Assembly (NCBI GenBank): GCA_910579135.1
Contig: CAJTTM010000002.1
Span: 62,001 to 126,000, forward strand
Reading direction: 5' to 3'
DNA: 64,000 bases
DNA from: an uncultured Erysipelotrichales bacterium
GTDB lineage: Bacteria; Bacillota_I; Bacilli_A; Erysipelotrichales; Coprobacillaceae
The notes under the pieces were generated by a model. The model worked only from the letters and a program-made list of their open reading frames with translations, was not told where the DNA came from and did not search any database. This document shows positions 7,860 to 16,004 of the stretch, in pieces. The first letter of the stretch is position 1; every line of letters begins with the position of its first letter. A program made the translations under genes and the position numbers.

Positions 7860-8792
7860 CTATCTATTGACACTTGCCATTCTAAAATATGTGTATTGTC
7901 TTCCTTTTAAAGAAACAGATAATTGATGAATATTCTCTGGAGAAGTACATCCACTAAAACCGCCATCTCCAATCGCATGAATATCTGCACCCGTTTCTTT
8001 CATCTTTAACGCAATTAAACGTATTGTATCAGGATCGGCACATTCAACCGAACTATTTAAAAATGTCATTGTTAAAGTTCCAGGTTTATAACGATGAACA
8101 AATTCAACAAGTTCTCTAATCATATCAACACTTATTCCATGTCTTGAACCTGGAGCTGGTAAATCAATACAATCAGCACCAGCATCAATAAGTTCTCTTA
8201 TAACCTCTTTTGCATCATAATCAGCAAGTGGATCCCCAAGAACTTTTTCATTGGTTCCATCTTCCCACTTACCTGCAAAAACAAATATTTGATCTTTAAA
8301 TTTTGATTTTATACGTTTAGTTGTTTCAACAACATCTCTAATTGACGTTCCACTTCCTGGATTACCACCTAAAACAATAAAATCTGCTCCCAAATCAATA
8401 CATTTTTGCACATGGTCATCACTTGCTAACATTCCTTCTCGACGATAGAGAGCCTTTTTTCCACCATCTTCACTACCAGCTCTAGGACATCCTAAATAAA
8501 TACCTATAGGACGCCTACATTTTTTCTTTAGCTCTTGAAAAGATAATCCACATAATCCAGGATTATTATCAAGATTATCTAAATCAAAAGTATTCAACAT
8601 AACCATATCTGCCCCAAAGGCAAACATTAATTCTGAATTTGTTACACCCCTTACCAAGCCTTCTCCAGCAAATAATAAGTGTTGTCCCATCACAACTCTA
8701 CCCTCAGATTTAAAAATAGATTCTTTTAAATCCATAGAAGACATCTTTAAGATTTCATCTCCACTAGCACTTATTAATCTTGTAACAGCCAT
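7860..8792 (-). CDS. TIM-barrel-like DUF protein (paralogue of 1752-2687)
   Basis: A 310-residue homologue of the gene at 1752. It shares SEGRVVMGQ, GGNPGSGTS, GKWEDGTNEKVLGDPLA-like, DLPAPGSRHGIS and HAIGDGGFSG, and both end in a K(A/R)YT-x-MA-x-R segment. The acidic and glycine-rich loops at strand ends suggest a phosphate-binding barrel, but I recognise no catalytic residue. It lies between EIIB and rpiB, so it is likely a sugar-phosphate enzyme or regulator of the PTS. The often-used name haloacid dehalogenase-like is not supported by any HAD motif. Confidence 0.75.
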   Translation of the reverse strand: MAVTRLISASGDEILKMSSMDLKESIFKSEGRVVMGQHLLFAGEGLVRGVTNSELMFAFGADMVMLNTFDLDNLDNNPGLCGLSFQELKKKCRRPIGIYLGCPRAGSEDGGKKALYRREGMLASDDHVQKCIDLGADFIVLGGNPGSGTSIRDVVETTKRIKSKFKDQIFVFAGKWEDGTNEKVLGDPLADYDAKEVIRELIDAGADCIDLPAPGSRHGISVDMIRELVEFVHRYKPGTLTMTFLNSSVECADPDTIRLIALKMKETGADIHAIGDGGFSGCTSPENIHQLSVSLKGRQYTYFRMASVNR

Positions 8793-8815
8793 ATTTACCT
8801 CCTATTTATATAGAA

Positions 8816-8882
8816 ATGATGAATATAGTTTAAGTTATGATAAATGGAGGATATCGATACATATAAATAATATATTCATCAT
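8816..8882. repeat. 12-bp inverted repeat in the EIIB-DUF intergenic gap
   Basis: ATGATGAATATA (8816-8827) and TATATTCATCAT (8871-8882) are perfect inverted repeats 43 bp apart, filling most of the gap between the EIIB gene and the next gene. No T-run follows. It could fold in the polycistronic mRNA and allow processing or differential stability. Confidence 0.5.
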
Positions 8883-8897
8883 GACTATTCATTAAAA

Positions 8898-9197
8898 TTA
8901 TTTTCCAGCTAATTTTAAAGCTGTTTCTAAAACTTTAGCACCATTCATTAAACCATAATCTTGCATATTAATAACTTCTACTGGTTTATCACTATATTGT
9001 TTTTGAACCTTCTTTAATTCATAACGAACTTGTGGTCCCAACAAAATAACATCTGCACTATCTCCATACCTATTGATTTCTCCAACTGGATGAGCCTCAA
9101 TATGAACTTCAATACCTTTTGTGGTTGCTGCTTCATTCATACGATTAACCAATAAACTTGTTGACATTCCAGCAGCACATACTAATAAAATATTCAT
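8898..9197 (-). CDS. PTS lactose/cellobiose-type EIIB
   Basis: A 99-residue cytoplasmic phosphocarrier. The active-site Cys is C8 in LLVCAAGMSTS, followed by the family strand VILLGPQVRYEL near residue 55. It accepts phosphate from EIIA and passes it to sugar carried by EIIC. The probable EIIC partner is encoded at 16005-17339 rather than adjacent. It lies between rpe and the DUF/rpiB genes. Start follows AGGAGGTAAGAAA. Confidence 0.93.
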   Translation of the reverse strand: MNILLVCAAGMSTSLLVNRMNEAATTKGIEVHIEAHPVGEINRYGDSADVILLGPQVRYELKKVQKQYSDKPVEVINMQDYGLMNGAKVLETALKLAGK

Positions 9198-9208
9198 TTT
9201 CTTACCTC

Positions 9209-9862
9209 CTATAATTCTCTTAATTCTTTACAAATTTCTTGATAGCTTCTCCCTTTATTGAAAAGAGCACTTGTTCCTAAAATAAATCCTTCAACACCGA
9301 TAGCTGATAACTCCTTAATCTTCTCTGGTGAACAAGCTCCATCAATCATAACTTTATAACCACCATAATTTTTAGCTTCATCAACAAATTTCTTAAATTT
9401 AGGTGTTACAAAATCAAGATACTTTTGTCCAGCAAAACCTGGATTCACACTCATCAACATTACATAATCACAAAGATGTAATAATTCCTTTACTGATTCA
9501 AATGAAGTTCCTGGATTAATAGCAATTCCTGCTTTAGATCCTGCATCAATAATTTTTTGTAATGTACGACAAGCGTGTACATCAGTTTCAGGATGTATGT
9601 AGATAATCTTTGCTCCAATATTCGCAAATTTTTCTACATAGTCTCCAGGATTAACAACCATAAGATGAACATCACATGGTTTGGTAGCAGTTTTACAAAT
9701 ATATTCTACATCTTGAAGCCCCATACCATAGTTAGGAACAAAAACACCATCCATTACATCAAGATGAAAAATATCAATTCCACCTTCTTCTAAATCTTTA
9801 ACTTCTTTTTCTAGATGACCAAAATTGGCACACATCATAGATGGGCATAGTAATTTCCCCAT
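9209..9862 (-). CDS. rpe: Ribulose-phosphate 3-epimerase
   Basis: About 217 residues of the RPE TIM barrel, interconverting ribulose-5-P and xylulose-5-P or a related ketose-phosphate such as allulose-6-P. Motifs: PSMMCANF at the start, HLDVMDGVFVPN with the metal ligands, DVHLMV, VMLMSVNPGFAGQ, and VMIDGACSPEKI. I chose ATG 9862, preceded by AAGGAGGGAATAT, over the longer frame from 9904. First gene of the minus-strand operon rpe-EIIB-DUF-rpiB-deoC-GH1-oxidoreductase-VOC. A LacI-type operator lies about 90 bp upstream. Confidence 0.92.
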   Translation of the reverse strand: MGKLLCPSMMCANFGHLEKEVKDLEEGGIDIFHLDVMDGVFVPNYGMGLQDVEYICKTATKPCDVHLMVVNPGDYVEKFANIGAKIIYIHPETDVHACRTLQKIIDAGSKAGIAINPGTSFESVKELLHLCDYVMLMSVNPGFAGQKYLDFVTPKFKKFVDEAKNYGGYKVMIDGACSPEKIKELSAIGVEGFILGTSALFNKGRSYQEICKELREL

Positions 9863-9952
9863 ATATTCCCTCCTTATATCAATTTTGTTTTTATATAGAT
9901 ACAAAATAAAATAGAATATCTATTTTATACCTATCTTTATTTTATTGTGGTT

Positions 9953-9968
9953 GGGTAAACGTTTCCAC
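9953..9968. promoter_or_regulatory. LacI/cre-type operator upstream of the rpe operon
   Basis: GGGTAAACGTTTCCAC contains the AAACGTTT core with GG/CC flanks. It shares GGTAAACGTTT with the site at 17374-17389 upstream of the EIIC operon. It lies between the divergent rpe operon and the LacI gene, so autoregulation plus operon control is plausible. Confidence 0.6.
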
Positions 9969-9978
9969 ACATAGTCAT

Positions 9979-9993
9979 GGCACATACTGTGCC
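9979..9993. promoter_or_regulatory. Palindromic operator-like site
   Basis: GGCACATACTGTGCC is a perfect 6-3-6 palindrome in the rpe/LacI control region, 10 bp from the AAACGTTT operator. It is GC-richer than its surroundings and has no T-run, so a protein-binding site is more likely than a terminator. The regulator is unknown. Confidence 0.45.
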
Positions 9994-10081
9994 GTATATA
10001 TAAAAGAGTTTATTAATGATTTATAAAAAAATAGAATTTATTATATTTTTCAGTAAACAGCTAAAATTTTAGATTAAATTG

Positions 10082-10110
10082 TTGGAAAAAGTTAAAAAAT
10101 TATATATAAT
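10082..10110 (+). promoter_or_regulatory. Promoter of the LacI gene
   Basis: TTGGAA (10082-10087), 17-bp spacer, TATAAT (10105-10110), a good sigma-A promoter. The predicted transcription start is within about 12 bases of the ATG at 10128, giving a very short leader. Confidence 0.65.
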
Positions 10111-10127
10111 GAATATAGGTGAATATT

Positions 10128-11153
10128 ATGGATAAGAAAAAAAGTATTTCAATGAAAGGGATTGCAGAATTGGCAAACGTCTCAGTTGCGACCGTTTCAA
10201 GAGTTATCAATAACAATGGACGTTTCTCAAAAGAAACCCAAGAAAAAATACAAGCAATCATTGCAGAGTACGGCTATGTTACGAATATGGCTGCTAAAAG
10301 TTTACGTATGTCTAAATCTAAAACGATTGGTTTGATTGTTCCAAACATTGATAATGAATGGTTTTCACAATTAGTTCTAGAAATAGAAAACTTCTTTTTT
10401 AAAGAAGATTATTCTGTTTTTATTTGTAATACATCTCAAGATGAGAATAAAGAAATCGCATATTTTAAATCACTTGATTCTAAATTAGTAGATGGAATTA
10501 TTTGTATTTCTGGTATTGAACAAATACCTGTTGATGTTATCACAAGAAATATTCCTATTGTATGTATTGATAGAAAACCAAAGGATCATAGTAATGCTTA
10601 TTATGTTGAAAGCAATCATTATAGTGGTGGTTATTTAGCAACTGAAGAACTTATTAAACAAGGATGCAAAAGAATTGTAATTGTTTCTAGAAATAAAACG
10701 TTATCAGTTAACAAACAACGATTAGAAGGCTATAGACAAGCTTTAAAAGATTATCATTTAAAAGAATATAAAGAATTACAGTTATTATTAGACCCTTCTA
10801 AAGCTAATTATGAAGGAGCTAGAGAAGCAATGAATCAATTGATCAAAAAGGGAATTCCATTTGATGGGATTTTTGCGACAAATGATTGGCGTGCATATGG
10901 TGCAATGGTTGCCTTAATAGAAAATAATATAAAAATTCCTGAACAAGTTAAAATTATTGGATTTGATGATGTTTTTATATCACAATCCTGCCACCCTTCT
11001 TTATCAACTATTAAACAAGATATCTCTGGTTTAGCAAAAAAAGCATCTGATTTATTACTTAGACTTATGAATGACATTGATATTGAAGATGATCATAAAA
11101 GATATATCTTACCAGTTGAAGTCATTAGAAGAGATTCTACAAAGAAAGCATAA
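10128..11153 (+). CDS. LacI family transcriptional regulator
   Basis: A 341-residue LacI/GalR repressor. The N-terminal HTH (residues about 7-55) reads MKGIAELANVSVATVSRVIN, followed by a periplasmic-binding-protein-like effector domain containing GLIVPNIDNEWFSQL and GIFATNDWRAYGAM. I chose ATG 10128, with AGGTGA five bases upstream, over the GTG at 10119. It is divergent from the rpe/EIIB operon and convergent with the GH1 pair, which fits a local repressor of the beta-glucoside genes. The AAACGTTT-type operators in the window are natural candidates for its sites. Confidence 0.93.
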   Translation: MDKKKSISMKGIAELANVSVATVSRVINNNGRFSKETQEKIQAIIAEYGYVTNMAAKSLRMSKSKTIGLIVPNIDNEWFSQLVLEIENFFFKEDYSVFICNTSQDENKEIAYFKSLDSKLVDGIICISGIEQIPVDVITRNIPIVCIDRKPKDHSNAYYVESNHYSGGYLATEELIKQGCKRIVIVSRNKTLSVNKQRLEGYRQALKDYHLKEYKELQLLLDPSKANYEGAREAMNQLIKKGIPFDGIFATNDWRAYGAMVALIENNIKIPEQVKIIGFDDVFISQSCHPSLSTIKQDISGLAKKASDLLLRLMNDIDIEDDHKRYILPVEVIRRDSTKKA

Positions 11154-11176
11154 AAGAGCAAATTCATTGCTCTTTT
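11152..11176. terminator. Bidirectional terminator between LacI and GH1 genes
   Basis: AAAAGAGCAA, loop ATTCA, TTGCTCTTTT: a 10-bp stem followed by T-rich sequence on both strands, between convergent genes. Confidence 0.85.
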
Positions 11177-11179
11177 ATT

Positions 11180-12598
11180 TTAGTATTCAATATTATTTTC
11201 TAAATTTTCTCCATTAGTTGCAATACATTTTTGATACCAATAGAAAGATTTCTTTCTATATCTCTTTAAATCTAATAAGTCATCAAAATCTCTATTAACA
11301 TAGACAAATCCATATCTTTTTCTAATTTCTTTATGACTACTTAAAAAGTCTATTGGACTCCATGCTAAATAACCTATTAAATCAACACCATCTTCATCTA
11401 CAGCACATTTAACACTAGAAACATGTCTTTGATAATAATCTATTCTTTCATCATCATAGACTTTACCATCTTTCATTTGTTCATCAATACCAATGCCATT
11501 TTCTACAATAAATAATGGTTTTTCATAACGTTGATAGAAATCAATTAAAGAATACCTTAAACCTTCTTCATCAATTTGCCATCCCCACTCATTAGCACCA
11601 TAATTTGGATTCTTTAATCCTCTTGTATCAAATAATATAGCATCCTCTAACTCAACTAAATCATCAATACCCTCAAATGAAGTCATAACATTACTACGAT
11701 AATAAGAGAAAGCTAAATAATCTAATTTTTTTGAAGATTCATAAATAACTTTCTTTTCTTCTTCATTGAATTCAGGTTCAATATTTCTTCTCTTCATAAA
11801 AGTTTTAAAATATCCAGGTAATCTTCCAGAAGTCATAATATCAAATGGTAAATAATTATGCATTTTGTTCTTAAAATCAGTTGCTATAATATCTTCGCTC
11901 TTACATGTTAATGGATAGAAAGGAGCATGTCCTAACATTCCTCCAACTTTAGCTTGAGGATCTACCCTTTTAATCACTTCTACAGCTCTAGCATGAGCAA
12001 CTTCTGTATTAATTGTTAATTGAGCATACATTTCAGTTTGCCTCATACCTTCAGGGCAAACAGCTCCTGCAACTAAATTAGAATGAAAAGGAGCTAAGTT
12101 AATTTCATTGTATGTAATCCAATATTTAACCTTTCCTTTTAATCTCTCTACAACACTTTCTACATGCTTAGCATAAAAATCAATAACTTTCTTATTTAAG
12201 AAACCATTATATTCCTTTGCTAAATGATCTGGCATATCAAAATGCACTAATGAAACAACTGGTTCAATACCCTTTTCAAGTAAATAGTCAACCATATCTT
12301 CATAATAATCTAAACCTTTTTTATTAGGCTTTTCATCATCACCCATTGGATGAATTCTAGACCATACAATTGAAAAACGATAAGCCTTAAATCCCATTTC
12401 CGCCATAAAATTAATATCTTCTTTATAATGATGATAATGATCTGTCGCAACAGCCGTATCACAAAACATTGGAGCAATACCTGGCTCAGGTATAACCTCT
12501 AATGTATCATAAACATTTAATCCTTTTCCATCTTCTAAATAGCCACCTTCAGCTTGTACATTACTTAAAGCGGCTCCCCATAAAAAATCTTTTTTCAT
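11180..12598 (-). CDS. GH1 family 6-phospho-beta-glucosidase
   Basis: A 472-residue GH1 enzyme with acid/base E165 (ITYNEIN), nucleophile E366 (IVENGIG), glycone motif LVHFDMP, and the phosphate-pocket pattern SSHKEIRKRYGFVYV near the C-terminus. It should cleave phosphorylated beta-glucosides imported by the PTS. It is closely related to the gene immediately upstream (12598-14031): same opening motif, NVYDTLE near residue 30 and a C-terminal NLENNIEYG/NLENNIEY-type end, which indicates tandem duplication. The two share one base (stop/start TAATG). Last gene of the EIIC-led operon. Confidence 0.93.
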   Translation of the reverse strand: MKKDFLWGAALSNVQAEGGYLEDGKGLNVYDTLEVIPEPGIAPMFCDTAVATDHYHHYKEDINFMAEMGFKAYRFSIVWSRIHPMGDDEKPNKKGLDYYEDMVDYLLEKGIEPVVSLVHFDMPDHLAKEYNGFLNKKVIDFYAKHVESVVERLKGKVKYWITYNEINLAPFHSNLVAGAVCPEGMRQTEMYAQLTINTEVAHARAVEVIKRVDPQAKVGGMLGHAPFYPLTCKSEDIIATDFKNKMHNYLPFDIMTSGRLPGYFKTFMKRRNIEPEFNEEEKKVIYESSKKLDYLAFSYYRSNVMTSFEGIDDLVELEDAILFDTRGLKNPNYGANEWGWQIDEEGLRYSLIDFYQRYEKPLFIVENGIGIDEQMKDGKVYDDERIDYYQRHVSSVKCAVDEDGVDLIGYLAWSPIDFLSSHKEIRKRYGFVYVNRDFDDLLDLKRYRKKSFYWYQKCIATNGENLENNIEY

Positions 12599-14031
12599 TA
12601 TTTATCCTCACCATATTCAATGTTATTTTCTAAATCTGTACCTTGAGAGGCAATGACCTTTTTATACCAATAGTATGACTTTTTAGGATAACGTGCTAAT
12701 GTTCCACTTCCATCATCATAACGATCAATATATACAAAACCATATCTCTTTCTCATTTCTTTATGACTACTTAAAAAGTCAATCGGTGCCCAAGCTAAGT
12801 AACCTATCATTTCAACACCATCTAATTCAATCGCATCTGATATATTTTTAATATGACCTTGATAGTAAGAAATACGATCATCATCATATACCTTTTTATC
12901 TTCTGTTAATTGATCATCAATACCAATTCCATTTTCAACAATAAATAATGGTTTATGATATCTTTCATATAAAGAATCTAAAGCATATCTAAGTCCCATA
13001 GGATCAATTTGCCATCCCCATTCATTGGCTGTGACATAAGGATTAGACAATCTTTCTTTGGAACCAAATAATAAATAATCTTGAACTTCTAATGGGTTAG
13101 TTATATCTTCAGGGGCTTTTACAACCATTGATTGATAATAACTAAATGATAAGAAATCTAATTTTAAAGAAGCCTCTTTAATCGTATCTAATTCATCCTT
13201 TGGATGTTCAAAATTAACACCCTTGTTTTTTAAATAAGCTAAATAATAACGAGGATATTCACCATTAACCATAACATCAAAAGTTAAATTATTACTCATA
13301 TCATCAACAAATCTAGCTGCTTGTACATCTTCGGGTTTACAAGTTAATGGATAAATAGAACCATAAGCATCCATACCAGAAACCATTGCATTAGGATTTT
13401 CTTTCTTAATTGCAAGTACAGCTTTCGCATGAGCTAATTGTGTATGATGTGTCAAAGTTGCATGAAACTGTGCATCACTCATATCATCAGGCTTTTTGGC
13501 ACCTGCAACAAGTCTAGGTCCAAATGAGGCTGTATTCACTTCATTGTAAGTAATCCAATATTTTACTTTATCTTTAAATCTTTTTGCGATTACTGCAACA
13601 TGATCTGCATAGAAATCCACAACACGACGATCCATAAATCCATTATAATGAACCCTTAAATAATCAGGCATATCAAAATGTACTAATGAAACAACTGGTT
13701 CAATACCTGCTTTTAATAATTCATCAATCATATCTTCATAGTATGCTAATCCAGCTTCATTTGTTTTTCCATCATCTCCTTGTGGATGAATTCTTGACCA
13801 AACAATAGAAAAACGATAAGCTGTAAATCCCATTTCTTTCATATGTGCAATATCTTCTTTATAACGATGATAATGATCAGCTGCCACAGTTGTATCTGAT
13901 AAAGTATTTTGTCCAGTTTCAAAACTAATTTCTAATGTATCATAAACATTTAATCCTTTACCATCCTCTAAATAACCACCCTCAGCCTGTACATTGCTTA
14001 AAGCTGCACCCCATAAAAAATCTTTATTCAT
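12598..14031 (-). CDS. GH1 family 6-phospho-beta-glucosidase (tandem copy)
   Basis: A 477-residue GH1 enzyme with acid/base E164 (ITYNEVN), nucleophile near residue 370 (IVENGIG), LVHFDMP, and SSHKEMRKRYGFVYI for sugar-phosphate binding. It is a tandem paralogue of 11180-12598; the copies differ mainly around residues 36-48 and 170-200, loops that shape the aglycone side, so they may split substrates. It lies directly downstream of manA. Start follows a GTGAGGATAATTTT ribosome site. Confidence 0.93.
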   Translation of the reverse strand: MNKDFLWGAALSNVQAEGGYLEDGKGLNVYDTLEISFETGQNTLSDTTVAADHYHRYKEDIAHMKEMGFTAYRFSIVWSRIHPQGDDGKTNEAGLAYYEDMIDELLKAGIEPVVSLVHFDMPDYLRVHYNGFMDRRVVDFYADHVAVIAKRFKDKVKYWITYNEVNTASFGPRLVAGAKKPDDMSDAQFHATLTHHTQLAHAKAVLAIKKENPNAMVSGMDAYGSIYPLTCKPEDVQAARFVDDMSNNLTFDVMVNGEYPRYYLAYLKNKGVNFEHPKDELDTIKEASLKLDFLSFSYYQSMVVKAPEDITNPLEVQDYLLFGSKERLSNPYVTANEWGWQIDPMGLRYALDSLYERYHKPLFIVENGIGIDDQLTEDKKVYDDDRISYYQGHIKNISDAIELDGVEMIGYLAWAPIDFLSSHKEMRKRYGFVYIDRYDDGSGTLARYPKKSYYWYKKVIASQGTDLENNIEYGEDK

Positions 14032-14041
14032 AAAATTATCC

Positions 14042-14968
14042 TCACTTTGTTGTCATCATAATTGTCATTTGTCCACCAAATTGAACTTTAGTATTTGTTG
14101 GAATCAAGAAATTATCTCCAACTTTAATTTCTACATTATCAACTTTACCTTCTCCTTTTACAACAGTTGCTAGTTGATAATTATCAGAAATATATTCACA
14201 TTCTCCATCTATTTCTAATTTAGTCACTGTAAAAGAATCATTTGAAATATATACTGTTTCTTCATAATGATCGAAAGTTGTCATTTCAGGAGAAATATTG
14301 TTTTTCATATCCTCTTTATTATATGATAAACAATTGATAGCTTGTTTTAAATGTAATTCTCTTTCATTTCCTTCACTATCTTTTCTATGATAATCATAAA
14401 AACGATAAGTAATATCTGTTGCTTGTTGAATCTCATAAACAACACTACCTTTTCTTAAAGCATGTAACAAACCCGCAGGTAGATAAACAAAATCACCTGT
14501 ATGAACATCAAGATGACGAATTAAATCATCCCATTTATCTTCGTTAATATAACGATATAAATCTTCTTCATCTTTAGCATTATGTCCATAAACAATATTC
14601 GCATTTTCCTTAGATTCAATAAAATACCATGCTTCATTTTTACCAGATTTAAATCCAATCATTTTTGCATGTTCATCATCAGGATGAACTTGAATACTTA
14701 GATCATCTTCAGGACCAACCAACGAAATAATGACAGGAAATTCTTCATTTGGATGACCAAATAATTCTTGATGATCCTTCCATAAATCTAATAATGTTTT
14801 TCCTTTATAAGGTTCACTAACACATTCATTAGAAGCACCTTCTTGAGCACTAAATGACCATGATTGTCCAACCCCTAAAGGAAATTCATCATATCCAAAA
14901 TAATCTTTGACTAATGTATGTCCCCAAATTGCTTTTCTTGCAATAGGTTTAAAAAATAAAACACTCAT
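14042..14968 (-). CDS. manA: Mannose-6-phosphate isomerase, class I type
   Basis: A 308-residue cupin isomerase of the short Firmicute type, converting mannose-6-P to fructose-6-P. The zinc-site segments are visible: IQVHPDDEHA, KNEAWYFIE, and LPAGLLHALRKG, followed by YEIQQATDITYRFYDY. Length matches the roughly 310-residue family. It sits between two zinc-ribbon genes upstream and two GH1 genes downstream in the EIIC operon, linking beta-glycoside use to a mannose-type phosphosugar or a manno-configured disaccharide. Confidence 0.93.
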   Translation of the reverse strand: MSVLFFKPIARKAIWGHTLVKDYFGYDEFPLGVGQSWSFSAQEGASNECVSEPYKGKTLLDLWKDHQELFGHPNEEFPVIISLVGPEDDLSIQVHPDDEHAKMIGFKSGKNEAWYFIESKENANIVYGHNAKDEEDLYRYINEDKWDDLIRHLDVHTGDFVYLPAGLLHALRKGSVVYEIQQATDITYRFYDYHRKDSEGNERELHLKQAINCLSYNKEDMKNNISPEMTTFDHYEETVYISNDSFTVTKLEIDGECEYISDNYQLATVVKGEGKVDNVEIKVGDNFLIPTNTKVQFGGQMTIMMTTK

Positions 14969-15010
14969 TTTTAAGCTCCTTTATTATAAAATATAGAAAA
15001 AAAGGCAATA

Positions 15011-15481
15011 TTATGCACCATACATAAATAATGCAAATAAGCCAATTGCTGTTGCAAACATAGATAGATAATAGAACAATGTCACAACATTTTCTTGTAT
15101 TCTAAATCCATATTTACTATATAATAAGTTATTAACTTGTCTTGCCTTAGTAGAATGGTAATCACCTAACAAGGCAAAGATAACAACTGCAATTCTCATA
15201 GGTAAACTTGTACCAATCCCTTTTCCTATAAGATTCCATGGAAATATTGCTAGAGCTAATGAAACAATAGTCGCAAACATTGCAGCAGAAATATAAGGAT
15301 TTTTTTCATCTTTATGTTTCTCTCTACGCTTTGCTTCACTATCCTTTTTATTTCCTTGAGCCTTACGCTCTGCATATTTATCAGAATAACTTCTTTGCTT
15401 TACTTTTATAACTTCTGCCCCACAGCTATCGCAGAATTTTGCTGATTCTTTAATTTCAGCACCACATTTTCTACAATACAT
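15011..15481 (-). CDS. Zinc-ribbon membrane protein
   Basis: A 156-residue protein starting with a zinc ribbon (CRKCGAEI...FCDSCGAE, four Cys within residues 3-20), a charged linker (about 25-60) and three predicted hydrophobic segments (about 65-150). Family members are annotated only as zinc-ribbon domain proteins. It follows a related zinc-ribbon gene (15496-15918), and both are inside the PTS operon between EIIC and manA, which is not a usual position. Role unknown; membrane sensing or anchoring is a guess. Confidence 0.75.
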   Translation of the reverse strand: MYCRKCGAEIKESAKFCDSCGAEVIKVKQRSYSDKYAERKAQGNKKDSEAKRREKHKDEKNPYISAAMFATIVSLALAIFPWNLIGKGIGTSLPMRIAVVIFALLGDYHSTKARQVNNLLYSKYGFRIQENVVTLFYYLSMFATAIGLFALFMYGA

Positions 15482-15495
15482 AGTTTAAACGCTCC

Positions 15496-15918
15496 TTACT
15501 TTAAAATAACTTGTGACAAATTAACCAAACCAATAAAAAGACTCAAGAAAATAGAAATATAAGCATAATTCTTATTTCCATTTGGTTCATAACCTCTTTT
15601 TTTATCTTGTTTATCAATATATAAAGATAAAGCACCACAAACAATAGAAGCTATATACATCACTAAACTAATATAATATGGAATCTTTACATTTCCACCA
15701 ACTGCATTCATGGCAGTTCCTAAAATAAAATCAAAAATAATTAAACCAGCAAAAAAGAGGAGTATTCCTAATTTTGACCAACTATTCTTCCTAGGATTCT
15801 TTTTTAGCTTAGGACCTTTATCTTCCTTTACACTCACCTCATCAATGACTTTACCACAATGATAACAGAACACTGAATCCTCAGGTATATCTTTATGACA
15901 ATGTGGACATTCTCTCAT
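15496..15918 (-). CDS. Zinc-ribbon membrane protein
   Basis: About 140 residues: an N-terminal zinc ribbon (ECPHCHKDI...FCYHCGKV), a Lys-rich linker, then three hydrophobic segments. ATG 15918 is chosen because AGGAGGAATTATA precedes it; the longer frame from 15957 would read through the upstream hairpin. Same architecture as the next gene, so the two are a duplicated pair. No function is assigned. Confidence 0.75.
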   Translation of the reverse strand: MRECPHCHKDIPEDSVFCYHCGKVIDEVSVKEDKGPKLKKNPRKNSWSKLGILLFFAGLIIFDFILGTAMNAVGGNVKIPYYISLVMYIASIVCGALSLYIDKQDKKRGYEPNGNKNYAYISIFLSLFIGLVNLSQVILK

Positions 15919-15942
15919 TATAATTCCTCCTTTTTGAAAGAA

Positions 15943-15964
15943 AGAAGACTTTTTCAAGTCTTCT
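15943..15964 (-). terminator. Hairpin between EIIC and zinc-ribbon genes (attenuator-like)
   Basis: AGAAGACTT, loop of 4, AAGTCTTCT form a 9-bp stem downstream of the EIIC stop on the minus strand. The following tract is only partly T-rich, so it may reduce rather than stop read-through, letting EIIC be made in excess. Confidence 0.55.
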
Positions 15965-16004
15965 TCAATTTTTTCTCAATTTTATTTACTTAATACTTAC
16001 AATT

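Noticed and set aside
1752..8792. Haloacid dehalogenase label for the two DUF proteins
   Set aside because: No DxDx(T/V) motif I, no motif II Ser/Thr in position and no motif IV acidic pair are seen.
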